25,859 nucleotides of DNA from Desulfovibrio sp. UBA4079 (GCA_002382645.1 DFYP01000120.1:1-25859); one strand, 5' to 3'. Shown: positions 7,739 to 15,362, numbered from the stretch's first letter. The notes: generated from the letters alone by a model not told the origin. Program-made: numbers and translations.

Positions 7739-7763
7739 GGACCACCCCCCTCCAAATTCCTAT

Positions 7764-8936
7764 TCAGATGGTGGGATTTTTACCCTTGTCTCCTGCCGCG
7801 CGGACGCCGGGCGCGGGCAGGCGCACAAAAAAGGCCGTGCCCTGTCCCGGGGCCGACTCCACATCCAGGGCGCCGCCATGCTGCTCCACGATCTTGCGGC
7901 TGGAGGCCAGGCCCAGGCCCGTGCCCGCCCCGCCCTTGGTGCTGAAGAACAGCGTGAAGAGCATGTCCATGGCCTGGGTGTCCATGCCCGGGCCCGTGTC
8001 CCGGACCACGTAGCGCACCCCGCCGCCGGACTCGGGTTCCACGCGCAGTTCGACCCGGCAGGACGCGCGGCGCTCCTGGTCTTCGGCACAGGCGTCCAGG
8101 GCGTTGACCACCAGGTTGAGCAGGCAGCGGTGCATGGCCTCGGGGTCCAGAAGGGCCTGGGGCAGATCCGGGGCCTTTTCCAGATGGAAGTCCACGCCCA
8201 GCTCCGCGGCCCGGGGCCGCATGAGCGCGGCCACCTCCTCCAGGGGCCCGGCCGGGTCCACCAGCCTGGGCCGGAGTTCCTCGGGCCGGGAATAGTCCAG
8301 CAGGGCCAGGGAGAGGTCCTTGATCTTCTCCACGTTGGACTTGAGCATCTCCCAGCCCTGCTCCAGGTAGTTCCGGCGGTCCTGGCGCAGGCCCTGCTCC
8401 AGCAGAAAGATGCAGCCCTCCAGGCCGCCGGCGATGTTCTTGATGGCGTGGGCCATGCCCGCGGCGGCCTGCCCGGCCGCGGCCAGGCGCTCGGCGCGCA
8501 CCAGCTCGCGGGTCTTCTCGGCCACCAGCTGTTCCAGGTTGGTGGTGTACTGGCGCAGGCGGCGGCGCATGTCCAGGCGTTCCCGGGCCCGTTTCAGGGC
8601 AATGCCCAGAATGGCGTCGTTGATGGGCTTGGTGACGAAGTCCGCGGCCTCGTGCTGGATGCTCTGGATGGCCAGGTCGATGTCCCCGTGGCCGGTGATC
8701 ATGATCACCTCCACGTCGGGGTCGCGGTGCTTGAGCCGCTCCAGGAGCTCGATGCCGTCCATGCCGGGCATCTTGATGTCCGTGAGCACCAGGGACGGCC
8801 GCACGCGGTCGAACACGGCCAGGGCCTCCTCGCCGGTGCGGGCCGTGTGGACCCGGTAGCCGGCGTCGGCCAGGGACAGGGAGAGCACCGTGCGGATGCC
8901 CTCTTCGTCATCCACCAGCAGCAGATCCATGTCCAT
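7764..8936 (-). CDS. REC-histidine kinase (inverse hybrid)
   Basis: This is a 390-residue cytoplasmic protein. The receiver domain (1-120) has DDEE, phospho-acceptor Asp53 and Lys103. A coiled coil (about 120-155) leads into a HisKA domain with His163 in MAHAIKN, then an HATPase domain (N box LVVNALDA, then DTGPGM, then GTGLGL). There is no PAS domain, so the receiver itself is the likely input. The ATG at 8936 follows GGGAGA with 6-base spacing and lies inside the last 29 bases of the membrane kinase gene, so the two are translationally coupled. The receiver and linker closely match those of the kinase at 3240-5159, which suggests duplication. A relay from the membrane kinase into this receiver is plausible but inferred. 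Confidence 0.92.
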   Translation of the reverse strand: MDMDLLLVDDEEGIRTVLSLSLADAGYRVHTARTGEEALAVFDRVRPSLVLTDIKMPGMDGIELLERLKHRDPDVEVIMITGHGDIDLAIQSIQHEAADFVTKPINDAILGIALKRARERLDMRRRLRQYTTNLEQLVAEKTRELVRAERLAAAGQAAAGMAHAIKNIAGGLEGCIFLLEQGLRQDRRNYLEQGWEMLKSNVEKIKDLSLALLDYSRPEELRPRLVDPAGPLEEVAALMRPRAAELGVDFHLEKAPDLPQALLDPEAMHRCLLNLVVNALDACAEDQERRASCRVELRVEPESGGGVRYVVRDTGPGMDTQAMDMLFTLFFSTKGGAGTGLGLASSRKIVEQHGGALDVESAPGQGTAFFVRLPAPGVRAAGDKGKNPTI

Positions 8937-11214
8937 GCGCTTCTCCCTCGGGCCAGACCAGGAAGGTCAGGACGAAACGGGTCCACTCCCCTTCCACGGA
9001 CTCGGCCCGGATGTCGCCGCCGCAGTCCTTGACGATGCCGTAGCTGATGGACAGCCCCAGGCCCGTGCCCTTGCCCACCTTCTTGGTGGTAAAGAAGGGT
9101 TCGAAGATCTTGTTCAGGATGCCCCGGGGCACGCCCTTGCCGGTGTCCTCCACGGTCACCTTGACCATGTTGCCCGCGCGCTCCGAGCTGATGCTGATGC
9201 GCTTGTCCCCGGCGGGCCGCACAGGAGCGCTCCACTTCTCCTCGATGGCGTCGCGGGCGTTCAGCAGCAGGTTGATGAAGACCTGCTCCAGCCGCCCGGA
9301 ATCGGCCGTGATGGCCGGAAGGTTCTCGGCCAGGTTCCAGACCACGCTGATCTCGCGCAGCTTGAGCTGCTGGCTGAAGATGTCGAAGGCCCGGGTGAGC
9401 ACCTCGTTGATCTGCACCGGCCCCATGCTCATCTCGGGCTTGCGGCCGAACTCCCGCAGGTGGTTGATGATCTTGGTGGCCCGGTCCACGTGGCTGTCGA
9501 TCTCCCGGGCCATGGTGCCCAGGATGTCCTCGGCCAGGGGCTCCTTGCGCTCCACCTTGCGGGCGATGAAGCTGCTGGCCGTCTTGATCACCGAGAGCGG
9601 CTGGTTCAGCTCATGGGCCACGCCCGTGGCCATCTCGCCCAGGGTGGCCATCTTGGAGGCCTGGATGAGCTGCTGCTCGGTCTCCAGGCGCTTGGTGATG
9701 TCGCTGGTGGTCACCAGGAGCACCCGCTGGCCCGAGAACTCCGAGGGCGAGACCCGGATGGTCACGTAGATGTTCCGGCCGTCCTTGGTCACGTTGCGGA
9801 CCCGGTCCATGAGGTGGGATTCGCGGAGCGCGGCGGCCACGTTGTCGCGCTCCTCCTCGCGGCAGAGGTTCAGGAACGAGACCCCCAGCAGCTCCTCCTT
9901 GTCGAAGCCGTAGATGGCGTGCACGGACTCGTTGCAGTCCAGCACCTGGAGGCTCACGGCGTCGAGCACGAACAGGGGGTTGGGCGTGTTCTTGAAGATG
10001 GCCAGGTACTTGCGCTCGGAACGCTCGAGCTTCTGCTCCAGCTGCTTGCGCGAGGTGATGTCCAGGCTCATCTCCATGGCCGCCACGATCTCGCCCTCGG
10101 AATTGCGGATGGGCGAGGCGGTCACCAGCCAGTGGCGCATGCGGCCGTCGGCGTCCGGGCCGGACTCCTCGCTGCAGGTCGAGCGGCCGGTCTGGAAGGT
10201 CAGCTCCACCGGACAGTTGGGGCACTTCTCATTGCGGCCCTTGTAGGCGTGGTAGCAGAAGTCCGCGTTCTTGGGCTTGAACTTCTCCTTGAACTCCATG
10301 TTGTAGCGCAGCAGGCGGAAGTCGCGGTCCTGCACCGTGATGATGCAGGGCACGTGGGAAAAGAGGTGCTGGTACTCGTCGCGCTGGCGGTTCAGCTCGA
10401 TCTGCTTGTTGCTGATGTCCCGGCCCATGTCCATGATGGACTTGGCCAGCTGGCCCATCTCGTCCTCGTGGTCGATGTCGATGCGCGAGCACTGGCCGCC
10501 CTTGGCGATGAGCTGGGTGCCCACGATGAGCCGCCGGATGGGCCGGATCACGAAGCGGTGCATGAACACGTAAATGACCGTGGCCAGGACCAGGAAGACC
10601 GCGGCCGTGAACCAGATGATCCGGTTGCGGAACAGGGTCACTTCCTTGTCCAGGTCCTCCAGGGAGACCACCACGTCGATGGCCCCCAGGATCTTCTTGT
10701 CCCGGGGATGGTAGTGGCAGCCCTCGGAACAGCCGGGCTCGTTGTACACCGGCCCCAGGATGCCCAGGAGCCTGGTGCCGTCCCAGCTCTCGAAGATGCG
10801 GGTGCGCTCGCCCAGGTCCAGGGTGGACGTGGGCGGGGAGCTGCGGTGGCAGACGTAGCAGGCCTCGGCCTCGATGTTGGTGCGCGTGTCGATCTCGCGC
10901 TCCACGTTGGAGTACTTGATCTCGCCGGCCTTGTTGTAGATGCGCAAGGCCAGGATGTTCTTCTGGCGGCCGATGTTGCCGATGATCTGCTGGATGTCTT
11001 CGCGGGAGTTGAGCATCATGGCGTAGTGGGTGCCGAGCTTGATGGTCGTGCCCAGGCGGTCGGCCTCGGCCACCACGTAGCCCATGAGCTGCTCCTCCTG
11101 GTGCACGATGGCCAGGTAGGACAGCAGGGAGATGCTCAAAAACAGGCAGATTCCCGTGGACAGGATGAGCTTGGCGGTGAGGCTCTGGCGCACCAGTCTC
11201 GGAATCCCCCACAT
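8908..11214 (-). CDS. Membrane sensor histidine kinase with periplasmic c-type heme motifs
   Basis: The protein has 768 residues. TM1 is at about 15-37, a periplasmic region at 38-199, TM2 at about 200-218 and HAMP at about 219-275. Two PAS domains (about 282-388 and 400-508), HisKA with His534 in GVAHELNQPL, and HATPase (N box INLLLNARDA, then DTGKGV, then GTGLGL) follow. There is no receiver domain. The periplasmic region holds CYVCH (119-123), a canonical c-heme site, and CSEGCH (162-167, CXXXCH) followed by YHP. c-heme PAS-like sensors of this type are known in Geobacter. The first PAS has Cys320, Cys331 and Cys334. I chose ATG 11214 because GGAGGA lies 9 bases before it; that motif directly abuts the GTG at 11223. 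It is divergent from tmcD and overlaps the next kinase gene. A role in redox sensing is inferred. Confidence 0.93.
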   Translation of the reverse strand: MWGIPRLVRQSLTAKLILSTGICLFLSISLLSYLAIVHQEEQLMGYVVAEADRLGTTIKLGTHYAMMLNSREDIQQIIGNIGRQKNILALRIYNKAGEIKYSNVEREIDTRTNIEAEACYVCHRSSPPTSTLDLGERTRIFESWDGTRLLGILGPVYNEPGCSEGCHYHPRDKKILGAIDVVVSLEDLDKEVTLFRNRIIWFTAAVFLVLATVIYVFMHRFVIRPIRRLIVGTQLIAKGGQCSRIDIDHEDEMGQLAKSIMDMGRDISNKQIELNRQRDEYQHLFSHVPCIITVQDRDFRLLRYNMEFKEKFKPKNADFCYHAYKGRNEKCPNCPVELTFQTGRSTCSEESGPDADGRMRHWLVTASPIRNSEGEIVAAMEMSLDITSRKQLEQKLERSERKYLAIFKNTPNPLFVLDAVSLQVLDCNESVHAIYGFDKEELLGVSFLNLCREEERDNVAAALRESHLMDRVRNVTKDGRNIYVTIRVSPSEFSGQRVLLVTTSDITKRLETEQQLIQASKMATLGEMATGVAHELNQPLSVIKTASSFIARKVERKEPLAEDILGTMAREIDSHVDRATKIINHLREFGRKPEMSMGPVQINEVLTRAFDIFSQQLKLREISVVWNLAENLPAITADSGRLEQVFINLLLNARDAIEEKWSAPVRPAGDKRISISSERAGNMVKVTVEDTGKGVPRGILNKIFEPFFTTKKVGKGTGLGLSISYGIVKDCGGDIRAESVEGEWTRFVLTFLVWPEGEAHGHGSAAGG

Positions 11215-11333
11215 GCCCCACACTCCTCCGGCGGTCCGCTGGCCGCGGCCGGTGTCCCGGACCCGGCGCTGCGGCGGGGCAAGGCCCGTCGCGGTCCGGC
11301 GGCCGCATTACCTCGCAATTGAATCGTCATTGC

Positions 11334-11361
11334 AGCATACCATATCCACGTGCATTGTCAT
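11334..11361 (-). promoter_or_regulatory. Likely promoter of the heme-motif sensor kinase
   Basis: Read on the minus strand: ATGACA (11361-11356), a 16-base spacer, TATGCT (11339-11334). The -35 matches five of six positions and the -10 four of six. The leader would be about 110 bases and very GC-rich at its 3' end. The spacer is one base shorter than ideal. Confidence 0.4.
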
Positions 11362-11404
11362 CATTTTTCTATGCAGCCATAAAGCCTACTTTTTTGGTCG
11401 GGAT

Positions 11405-11445
11405 AACATTTTATTCTGTAGTGATTTAATCGGGAATGAAATGTT
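11405..11445. repeat. 12-base inverted repeat, possible operator
   Basis: AACATTTTATTC (11405-11416) and GAATGAAATGTT (11434-11445) are reverse complements at 11 of 12 positions, with a 17-base spacer. It lies about 45-85 bases upstream of the proposed kinase promoter and about 125 bases before the weak tmcD promoter. Arm length and placement suggest a regulator site. As RNA on the plus strand, the one mismatch would be a G-U pair, so a hairpin is also possible. Confidence 0.5.
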
Positions 11446-11547
11446 CCACGCAATACCGTAGTAAAAAAATCCATGATTCAACCGCTAGCGTTTTTTTTGA
11501 CAGTCCCCTCTTTCCAAAAGACGGAAAAGGTGTTAGTGTGCCCGCAA

Positions 11548-11576
11548 TTATAAAGCATCCCAATATCTTGTAATAT
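11548..11576 (+). promoter_or_regulatory. Weak candidate promoter for the tmc operon
   Basis: TTATAA (11548-11553), 17-base spacer, TAATAT (11571-11576). The -35 matches three of six positions and the -10 four of six. It would give a leader of about 85 bases that contains the 11612-11642 hairpin. No sigma-54 GG-N10-GC element was found in this region. Confidence 0.25.
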
Positions 11577-11611
11577 CATGTAACGTGGTAACTTCCGTTT
11601 TTGATGTGCCC

Positions 11612-11642
11612 GTGCATCGGTCACTCAACGCGACCGGTGCGC
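11612..11642 (+). promoter_or_regulatory. Stem-loop in the tmcD leader
   Basis: GTGCATCGGTC (11612-11622) pairs with GACCGGTGCGC (11632-11642) through 11 base pairs, two of them G-U, with a 9-base loop. It ends 16 bases before the AAGGAGG of tmcD. It may be an mRNA structure affecting translation or stability, or a DNA operator. Confidence 0.45.
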
Positions 11643-11669
11643 CAACCTCAAGCGAGTCAAGGAGGCCCT

Positions 11670-12932
11670 ATGCTGCACCCCGCGTCGTCATGGGACTGGC
11701 AGCCTGGTGAGCGGGTGGTGCTGGACTCCACCGGCTGCCCGGCGCCGCACGAATGGCAGGAGGAGCCCTATGTCGCGCCCGACGGCGAGACATTCGGGGC
11801 GGCCGTCCGCCTGGAGGATGGACTGTTCACCATGTGCGTGAACGGCGTCCCCTGGGAGGCATCGTTCGACAAACTCTGGCATCCGCGCTTCGGTCCCGAC
11901 GGGCGTCTCATCGCCATCGTGCAGCAGGACGGGGAATGGACCCTGGCCGTGAACGGTGAAGTCTGGCCGGAGACCTACGCCTTCATGTGGACCCCGCTCT
12001 TCTCCCTCGACGGAGCGGTGATCGCCACGGCCATCCAGCAGGATGGCAGATACGGCCTCTGCGTGGATGGAACGCCCTGGGACACCCTCTACGAGAACGC
12101 CAATGAATTCTCGCTGAGCCGCGACGGGCAGGCCTCCGCCGCCGTGGTCCAGACCCAGTCCCTGGCCGCCGCGGACATCGCCGCCTTCCAGCGGGGCGTG
12201 TTCAGCGTGGCGGTCAACGGCCAGGTCTGGGACAAGACCTTCGTCAACGCCTGGACCCCGACGTTCGACGCCGCGGGCCAGCGGGTGGCCGCCCAGGTGC
12301 GCCTGAGCCTCTACGACTACAGCATCGCCGTGGACGGCGAGCTCTGGAAGCAGAACTACGCCTGCGTCTGGGAGCCCCGTTTCAACCCGGCCTCCGGGGC
12401 CGTGGTGGCGCCGGTGCGCATCGCCGGATCCTGGGGCCTGGCCCAGGACGGCCAGATCATCTGGGAGCCGGTCTTCGCCCAGTGCTGGCAGCAGGACTTC
12501 AGCCGCGACGGCAAGACCATCGGCGCCATCGTGGCCACGGGCTACGGCAAGTTCACCGTGGCCGTGAACGCCAAGCCCTGGTCCGCCACCTTCCCGGTGG
12601 TCACGGACCTGGTGCTCTCCGCCGACGGCAAGCGGGCCGCGGCCCTGGCCAACGAATACAACGCCAACTGGCGGGTGGTCGTGGACGGCCAGGCCTGGAA
12701 CGGCCTGTTCGACATGGCCTGGAAGCCGGTCTTCAGCCCCGACGGGCTGCACGTGGCGGCCAAGGTGGAGAAGCGGAACCGGCAGACGGTGCTCCTGGAC
12801 GGCAAGCCCTACAAGCGGGACTTCGAACAGGTCTGGGAACCGTCCTTCAGCCCCGACGGCGCCAAGGTGCTCATCCGCGCCCGGGACGGCGGCAAATACC
12901 TCCGCATCGTGGCCCAGGCCACGGACTTCTAA
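11670..12932 (+). CDS. tmcD: TmcD, cytoplasmic tryptophan-rich repeat protein of the Tmc complex
   Basis: This 420-residue protein is built of about nine repeats of roughly 45 residues. Each carries a [VL][ND]G-x2-[WY] turn followed by W-x-P-x-FSPDG-type strands, as expected for a beta-propeller. It has no signal peptide or membrane segment, consistent with the cytoplasmic TmcD subunit of the Desulfovibrio transmembrane Tmc complex. It carries no cofactor motif. The start at 11670 is set by AAGGAGG at 11659-11665; the reading frame is open from 11601 but the extra residues look non-coding. Its TAA overlaps the ribosome-binding site of tmcC (TAAAGGAGG). It is the first gene of the operon here, so the transcription order is D-C-B-A. 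The assignment rests on the repeats and on its three tmc neighbours. Confidence 0.88.
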   Translation: MLHPASSWDWQPGERVVLDSTGCPAPHEWQEEPYVAPDGETFGAAVRLEDGLFTMCVNGVPWEASFDKLWHPRFGPDGRLIAIVQQDGEWTLAVNGEVWPETYAFMWTPLFSLDGAVIATAIQQDGRYGLCVDGTPWDTLYENANEFSLSRDGQASAAVVQTQSLAAADIAAFQRGVFSVAVNGQVWDKTFVNAWTPTFDAAGQRVAAQVRLSLYDYSIAVDGELWKQNYACVWEPRFNPASGAVVAPVRIAGSWGLAQDGQIIWEPVFAQCWQQDFSRDGKTIGAIVATGYGKFTVAVNAKPWSATFPVVTDLVLSADGKRAAALANEYNANWRVVVDGQAWNGLFDMAWKPVFSPDGLHVAAKVEKRNRQTVLLDGKPYKRDFEQVWEPSFSPDGAKVLIRARDGGKYLRIVAQATDF

Positions 12933-12943
12933 AGGAGGACGGC

Positions 12944-13603
12944 ATGCACGAGATCTACAACCTGGTGACCGGCCCGCTGGCCTGGCTGGCCTGGGGCATC
13001 TTCATCGTGGGCTCCATCTACCGCCTGGCCATCATGTACATCCTGGCCAAGAAGAAGGACGCCCCGTCCCTGGCCTACATGAGCTGGGGCTTCTCCCTGC
13101 GCTCCATCATCAACTGGCTCATCCCCTTCAACGCCCTGGGCTGGCGCCGGAATCCCCTGATGACCGTGGCCACCTTCGCCTTCCACATCTGCCTGGTGGT
13201 CGCGCCCATCTTCCTTCTGGCCCACGTGGCCCTCTGGGACCAGTTCTTCGGGATCACCTACCCGGTGCTCGACGAGAAGGTGACCGACATCATGACCATG
13301 ATCGTGGTGGCCGCCTGCCTGATCTTCGCGGCCCGGCGCATCTTCCAGAAGGAAGTCCGCTACGTCTCCGGCTTCCAGGACTGGCTCATCCTGGTCATCG
13401 CGGTCCTGCCGTTCGCCACGGGCCTGCTGGCCTACTACCAGCTCGGCAACTACCAGGTCATGATCGTCCTGCACATCCTGAGCGGCGAGATCATGCTGGC
13501 GGCCATTCCCTTCACGCGGCTCTCGCACATGCTCTTCTCCGTGTTCACGCGCAGCTACATGGGCTCGGAATTCGGCGGCGTGCGCAGGGTCAAGGACTGG
13601 TGA
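12944..13603 (+). CDS. tmcC: TmcC, integral membrane cytochrome b subunit
   Basis: This 219-residue membrane protein has about five to six hydrophobic helices and resembles the NarI/DsrM cytochrome b family. Four histidines lie in predicted helices: His81, His94, His177 and His195. They are well placed to ligate two b-type hemes, as known for TmcC. The role is to carry electrons across the membrane between the periplasmic TmcA and the cytoplasmic TmcB. AAAGGAGG precedes the ATG, and tmcB begins 23 bases after its stop. It has the expected length and no oddities. Confidence 0.93.
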   Translation: MHEIYNLVTGPLAWLAWGIFIVGSIYRLAIMYILAKKKDAPSLAYMSWGFSLRSIINWLIPFNALGWRRNPLMTVATFAFHICLVVAPIFLLAHVALWDQFFGITYPVLDEKVTDIMTMIVVAACLIFAARRIFQKEVRYVSGFQDWLILVIAVLPFATGLLAYYQLGNYQVMIVLHILSGEIMLAAIPFTRLSHMLFSVFTRSYMGSEFGGVRRVKDW

Positions 13604-13626
13604 TCTCCTGAAGGAGGAGGAAATAC

Positions 13627-14943
13627 ATGGGCATCAAGGACAGACTCATCGAGGACGTCGGCCTCCGCGAGGGGGTCAAGCGCCTCACCGAGGATAAAAT
13701 CGAGCAGGTCGTGCAGACCGTGCTCAAGGGCGAGACCGGCGCGCGCCTGGCGGCCTACTCGGAAATCTGCATGCGTTGCGGACTCTGCTCCGAGGCCTGC
13801 CACTTCTACCTCTCCCACGACGGCGATCCCAGCTACTCGCCCGTGGGCAAGGTCCAGCAGACCATGGCCGTGCTGCTCAAGAAGAAGGGCCGGGTCAGCC
13901 CGGACTTCATCTACGGCATGGCCCAGATCGCCTACACCGAGTGCAACCTGTGCCGCCGCTGCGTGCACTTCTGCCCCGTGGGCATCGACACCGGCTACAT
14001 CATGAGCACGGTGCGGCGCATCTGCCACAAGCTGGGCGTGACCCCGCAGTACATCCAGGACACGGCCCACAGCCACTCGGCCACCTTCAACCAGATGTGG
14101 GTCAAGGAAGACGAGTGGACCGACTCCCTGCAGTGGCAGGAGGACGAGGCCCGCGAGGAGTTCCCCGGCCTGCGCATCCCCCTGGATAAGGAAGGGGCGG
14201 ACATCTACTACTCGGTCATCGCGCCCGAGCCCAAGTTCCGCACCCAGCTCATCTACCAGGCCGCGGCCATCATGAACGCCGCGGGCGCGGACTGGACCAT
14301 GCCGTCCGAGCCCGGCTGGGACAACTCGGACATGTGCATGTTCACCGGCGACTTCGAGATGATGGGCCGGCTCAAGCGCAAGCACTTCGAGTCCGCCCAG
14401 AAGCTCAAGGTCAAGCGCATCGTCATGGGCGAGTGCGGCCACGCCTTCCGCTCGGTCTACGACATGGGCAACCGCTGGGTGGCCTGGAAGATGTACCCCG
14501 TGCCGGTGATCCACTCCATCGAGTTCTTCTGGGAGCTCATGAAGCAGGGCAAGATCAAGCTGGCCAAGAAGTACCCCGGGCCGGTGACGGTGCACGACCC
14601 CTGCAACGTGGTCCGCGGCCGCGGCCATCACGAGAAGCTCCGCGAACTCGTGCGCTTCCTGGTGGACGGCCCGATCATCGAGACCGCCTCCAACCGCGAG
14701 CACAACATCTGCTGCACCGCGGGCGGCGGCGTGATCAACTGCGGCCCGCCGTTCAAGAACGTCCGGCTGGACGGAAGCAAGGCCAAGGCCGAGGAACTGC
14801 GCGCCACGGGCGTGAAGACCATCGTGGCGCCGTGCCACAACTGCCACGGCGGACTGGAAGACACGGTCCACCGCTACAAGCTGGACATGCACATCAAGTT
14901 CCTTGGCGACATCATCTACGAGTGCATGGAAAAGCCGAGCTAG
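13627..14943 (+). CDS. tmcB: TmcB, HdrD-like iron-sulfur subunit
   Basis: This 438-residue cytoplasmic protein resembles the heterodisulfide-reductase HdrD/DsrK family. Two ferredoxin-type [4Fe-4S] motifs lie near the N-terminus: C48-x2-C51-x2-C54-x3-C58 and C106-x2-C109-x2-C112-x3-C116-P. The C-terminal CCG domain carries C-x35-CC-x39-CxxC (DPC, NICCTAGGG, APCHNCHGG), the pattern that binds the special [4Fe-4S] centre in HdrB/HdrD. In Tmc it takes electrons from TmcC on the cytoplasmic side; the final acceptor is not established. AGGAGGA precedes the ATG. tmcA begins 18 bases after the stop, so the two are clearly cotranscribed. Confidence 0.95.
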   Translation: MGIKDRLIEDVGLREGVKRLTEDKIEQVVQTVLKGETGARLAAYSEICMRCGLCSEACHFYLSHDGDPSYSPVGKVQQTMAVLLKKKGRVSPDFIYGMAQIAYTECNLCRRCVHFCPVGIDTGYIMSTVRRICHKLGVTPQYIQDTAHSHSATFNQMWVKEDEWTDSLQWQEDEAREEFPGLRIPLDKEGADIYYSVIAPEPKFRTQLIYQAAAIMNAAGADWTMPSEPGWDNSDMCMFTGDFEMMGRLKRKHFESAQKLKVKRIVMGECGHAFRSVYDMGNRWVAWKMYPVPVIHSIEFFWELMKQGKIKLAKKYPGPVTVHDPCNVVRGRGHHEKLRELVRFLVDGPIIETASNREHNICCTAGGGVINCGPPFKNVRLDGSKAKAEELRATGVKTIVAPCHNCHGGLEDTVHRYKLDMHIKFLGDIIYECMEKPS

Positions 14944-14961
14944 GGCGAGGGGAGAACGAAC

Positions 14962-15348
14962 ATGAAGAAAATCGCGCTTGTCGCCCTGCTGGCCCTGTCC
15001 CTGCTGCTGCCGGCCTTCCTGGCCATGGCCCAGGATGACCTCAAGGAGATCAAGTCCGAGGCCTTCGGCAAGCTCCAGCGGCCGGCAGTGGCCTTTGACC
15101 ACAACGCCCACAACGAGAAGGCCCAGATCGAGGACTGCCTCGTCTGCCACCACAGCGGCGAGAACGGCGTCCAGGACAAGACCACCGGCAGCGAGGGCAC
15201 GCCCTGCTCCGAGTGCCACAAGGTCAAGCCCACGGACAAGAAGGCCACCTCGCTCATGCGGGCCTATCACAAGCAGTGCATCGCCTGTCACACGGAAAAG
15301 AAGAAGGGACCGCTCGCCTGCGGCGAGTGCCACGTCCGGAAGAAGTAG
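14962..15348 (+). CDS. tmcA: TmcA, periplasmic type II tetraheme cytochrome c3
   Basis: The product has 128 residues, with a signal peptide (KK, a Leu-rich core, likely cleaved after AMA at 23). Four CXXCH heme sites follow: C59-H63, C82-H86, C106-H110 and C120-H124. Extra histidines His47, His50, His64 and His103 can act as the distal ligands, giving the bis-His tetraheme cytochrome c3 arrangement. TmcA (acidic cytochrome c3) is known to accept electrons from the type I c3 and hydrogenases in the periplasm and pass them to the membrane subunit TmcC. GGGGAG precedes the ATG, and a strong terminator follows the stop by 14 bases. Confidence 0.95.
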   Translation: MKKIALVALLALSLLLPAFLAMAQDDLKEIKSEAFGKLQRPAVAFDHNAHNEKAQIEDCLVCHHSGENGVQDKTTGSEGTPCSECHKVKPTDKKATSLMRAYHKQCIACHTEKKKGPLACGECHVRKK

Positions 15349-15362
15349 CAGAAGGTACAGAC

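Larger units (their letters stand above)
11215..11669. promoter_or_regulatory. Divergent control region between the sensor kinase and tmcD
   Basis: This gene-free stretch has a GC-rich part (11215-11330) forming the kinase leader and an AT-rich part (about 11331-11610). It holds a likely kinase promoter, a 12-base inverted repeat (11405-11445), a T-run after CGCTAGCG (11484-11498) and a TTGACA at 11497-11502 that lacks a good -10 on the plus strand. A weak plus-strand promoter, three spaced GTAA repeats (11570, 11580, 11588) and a leader hairpin before tmcD complete it. No open reading frame here looks coding. Confidence 0.6.

Noticed and set aside
11497..11525. TTGACA as -35 box for tmcD
   Set aside because: No acceptable -10 occurs 16-18 bases downstream (GACGGA region), so it is only mentioned as part of the control region.
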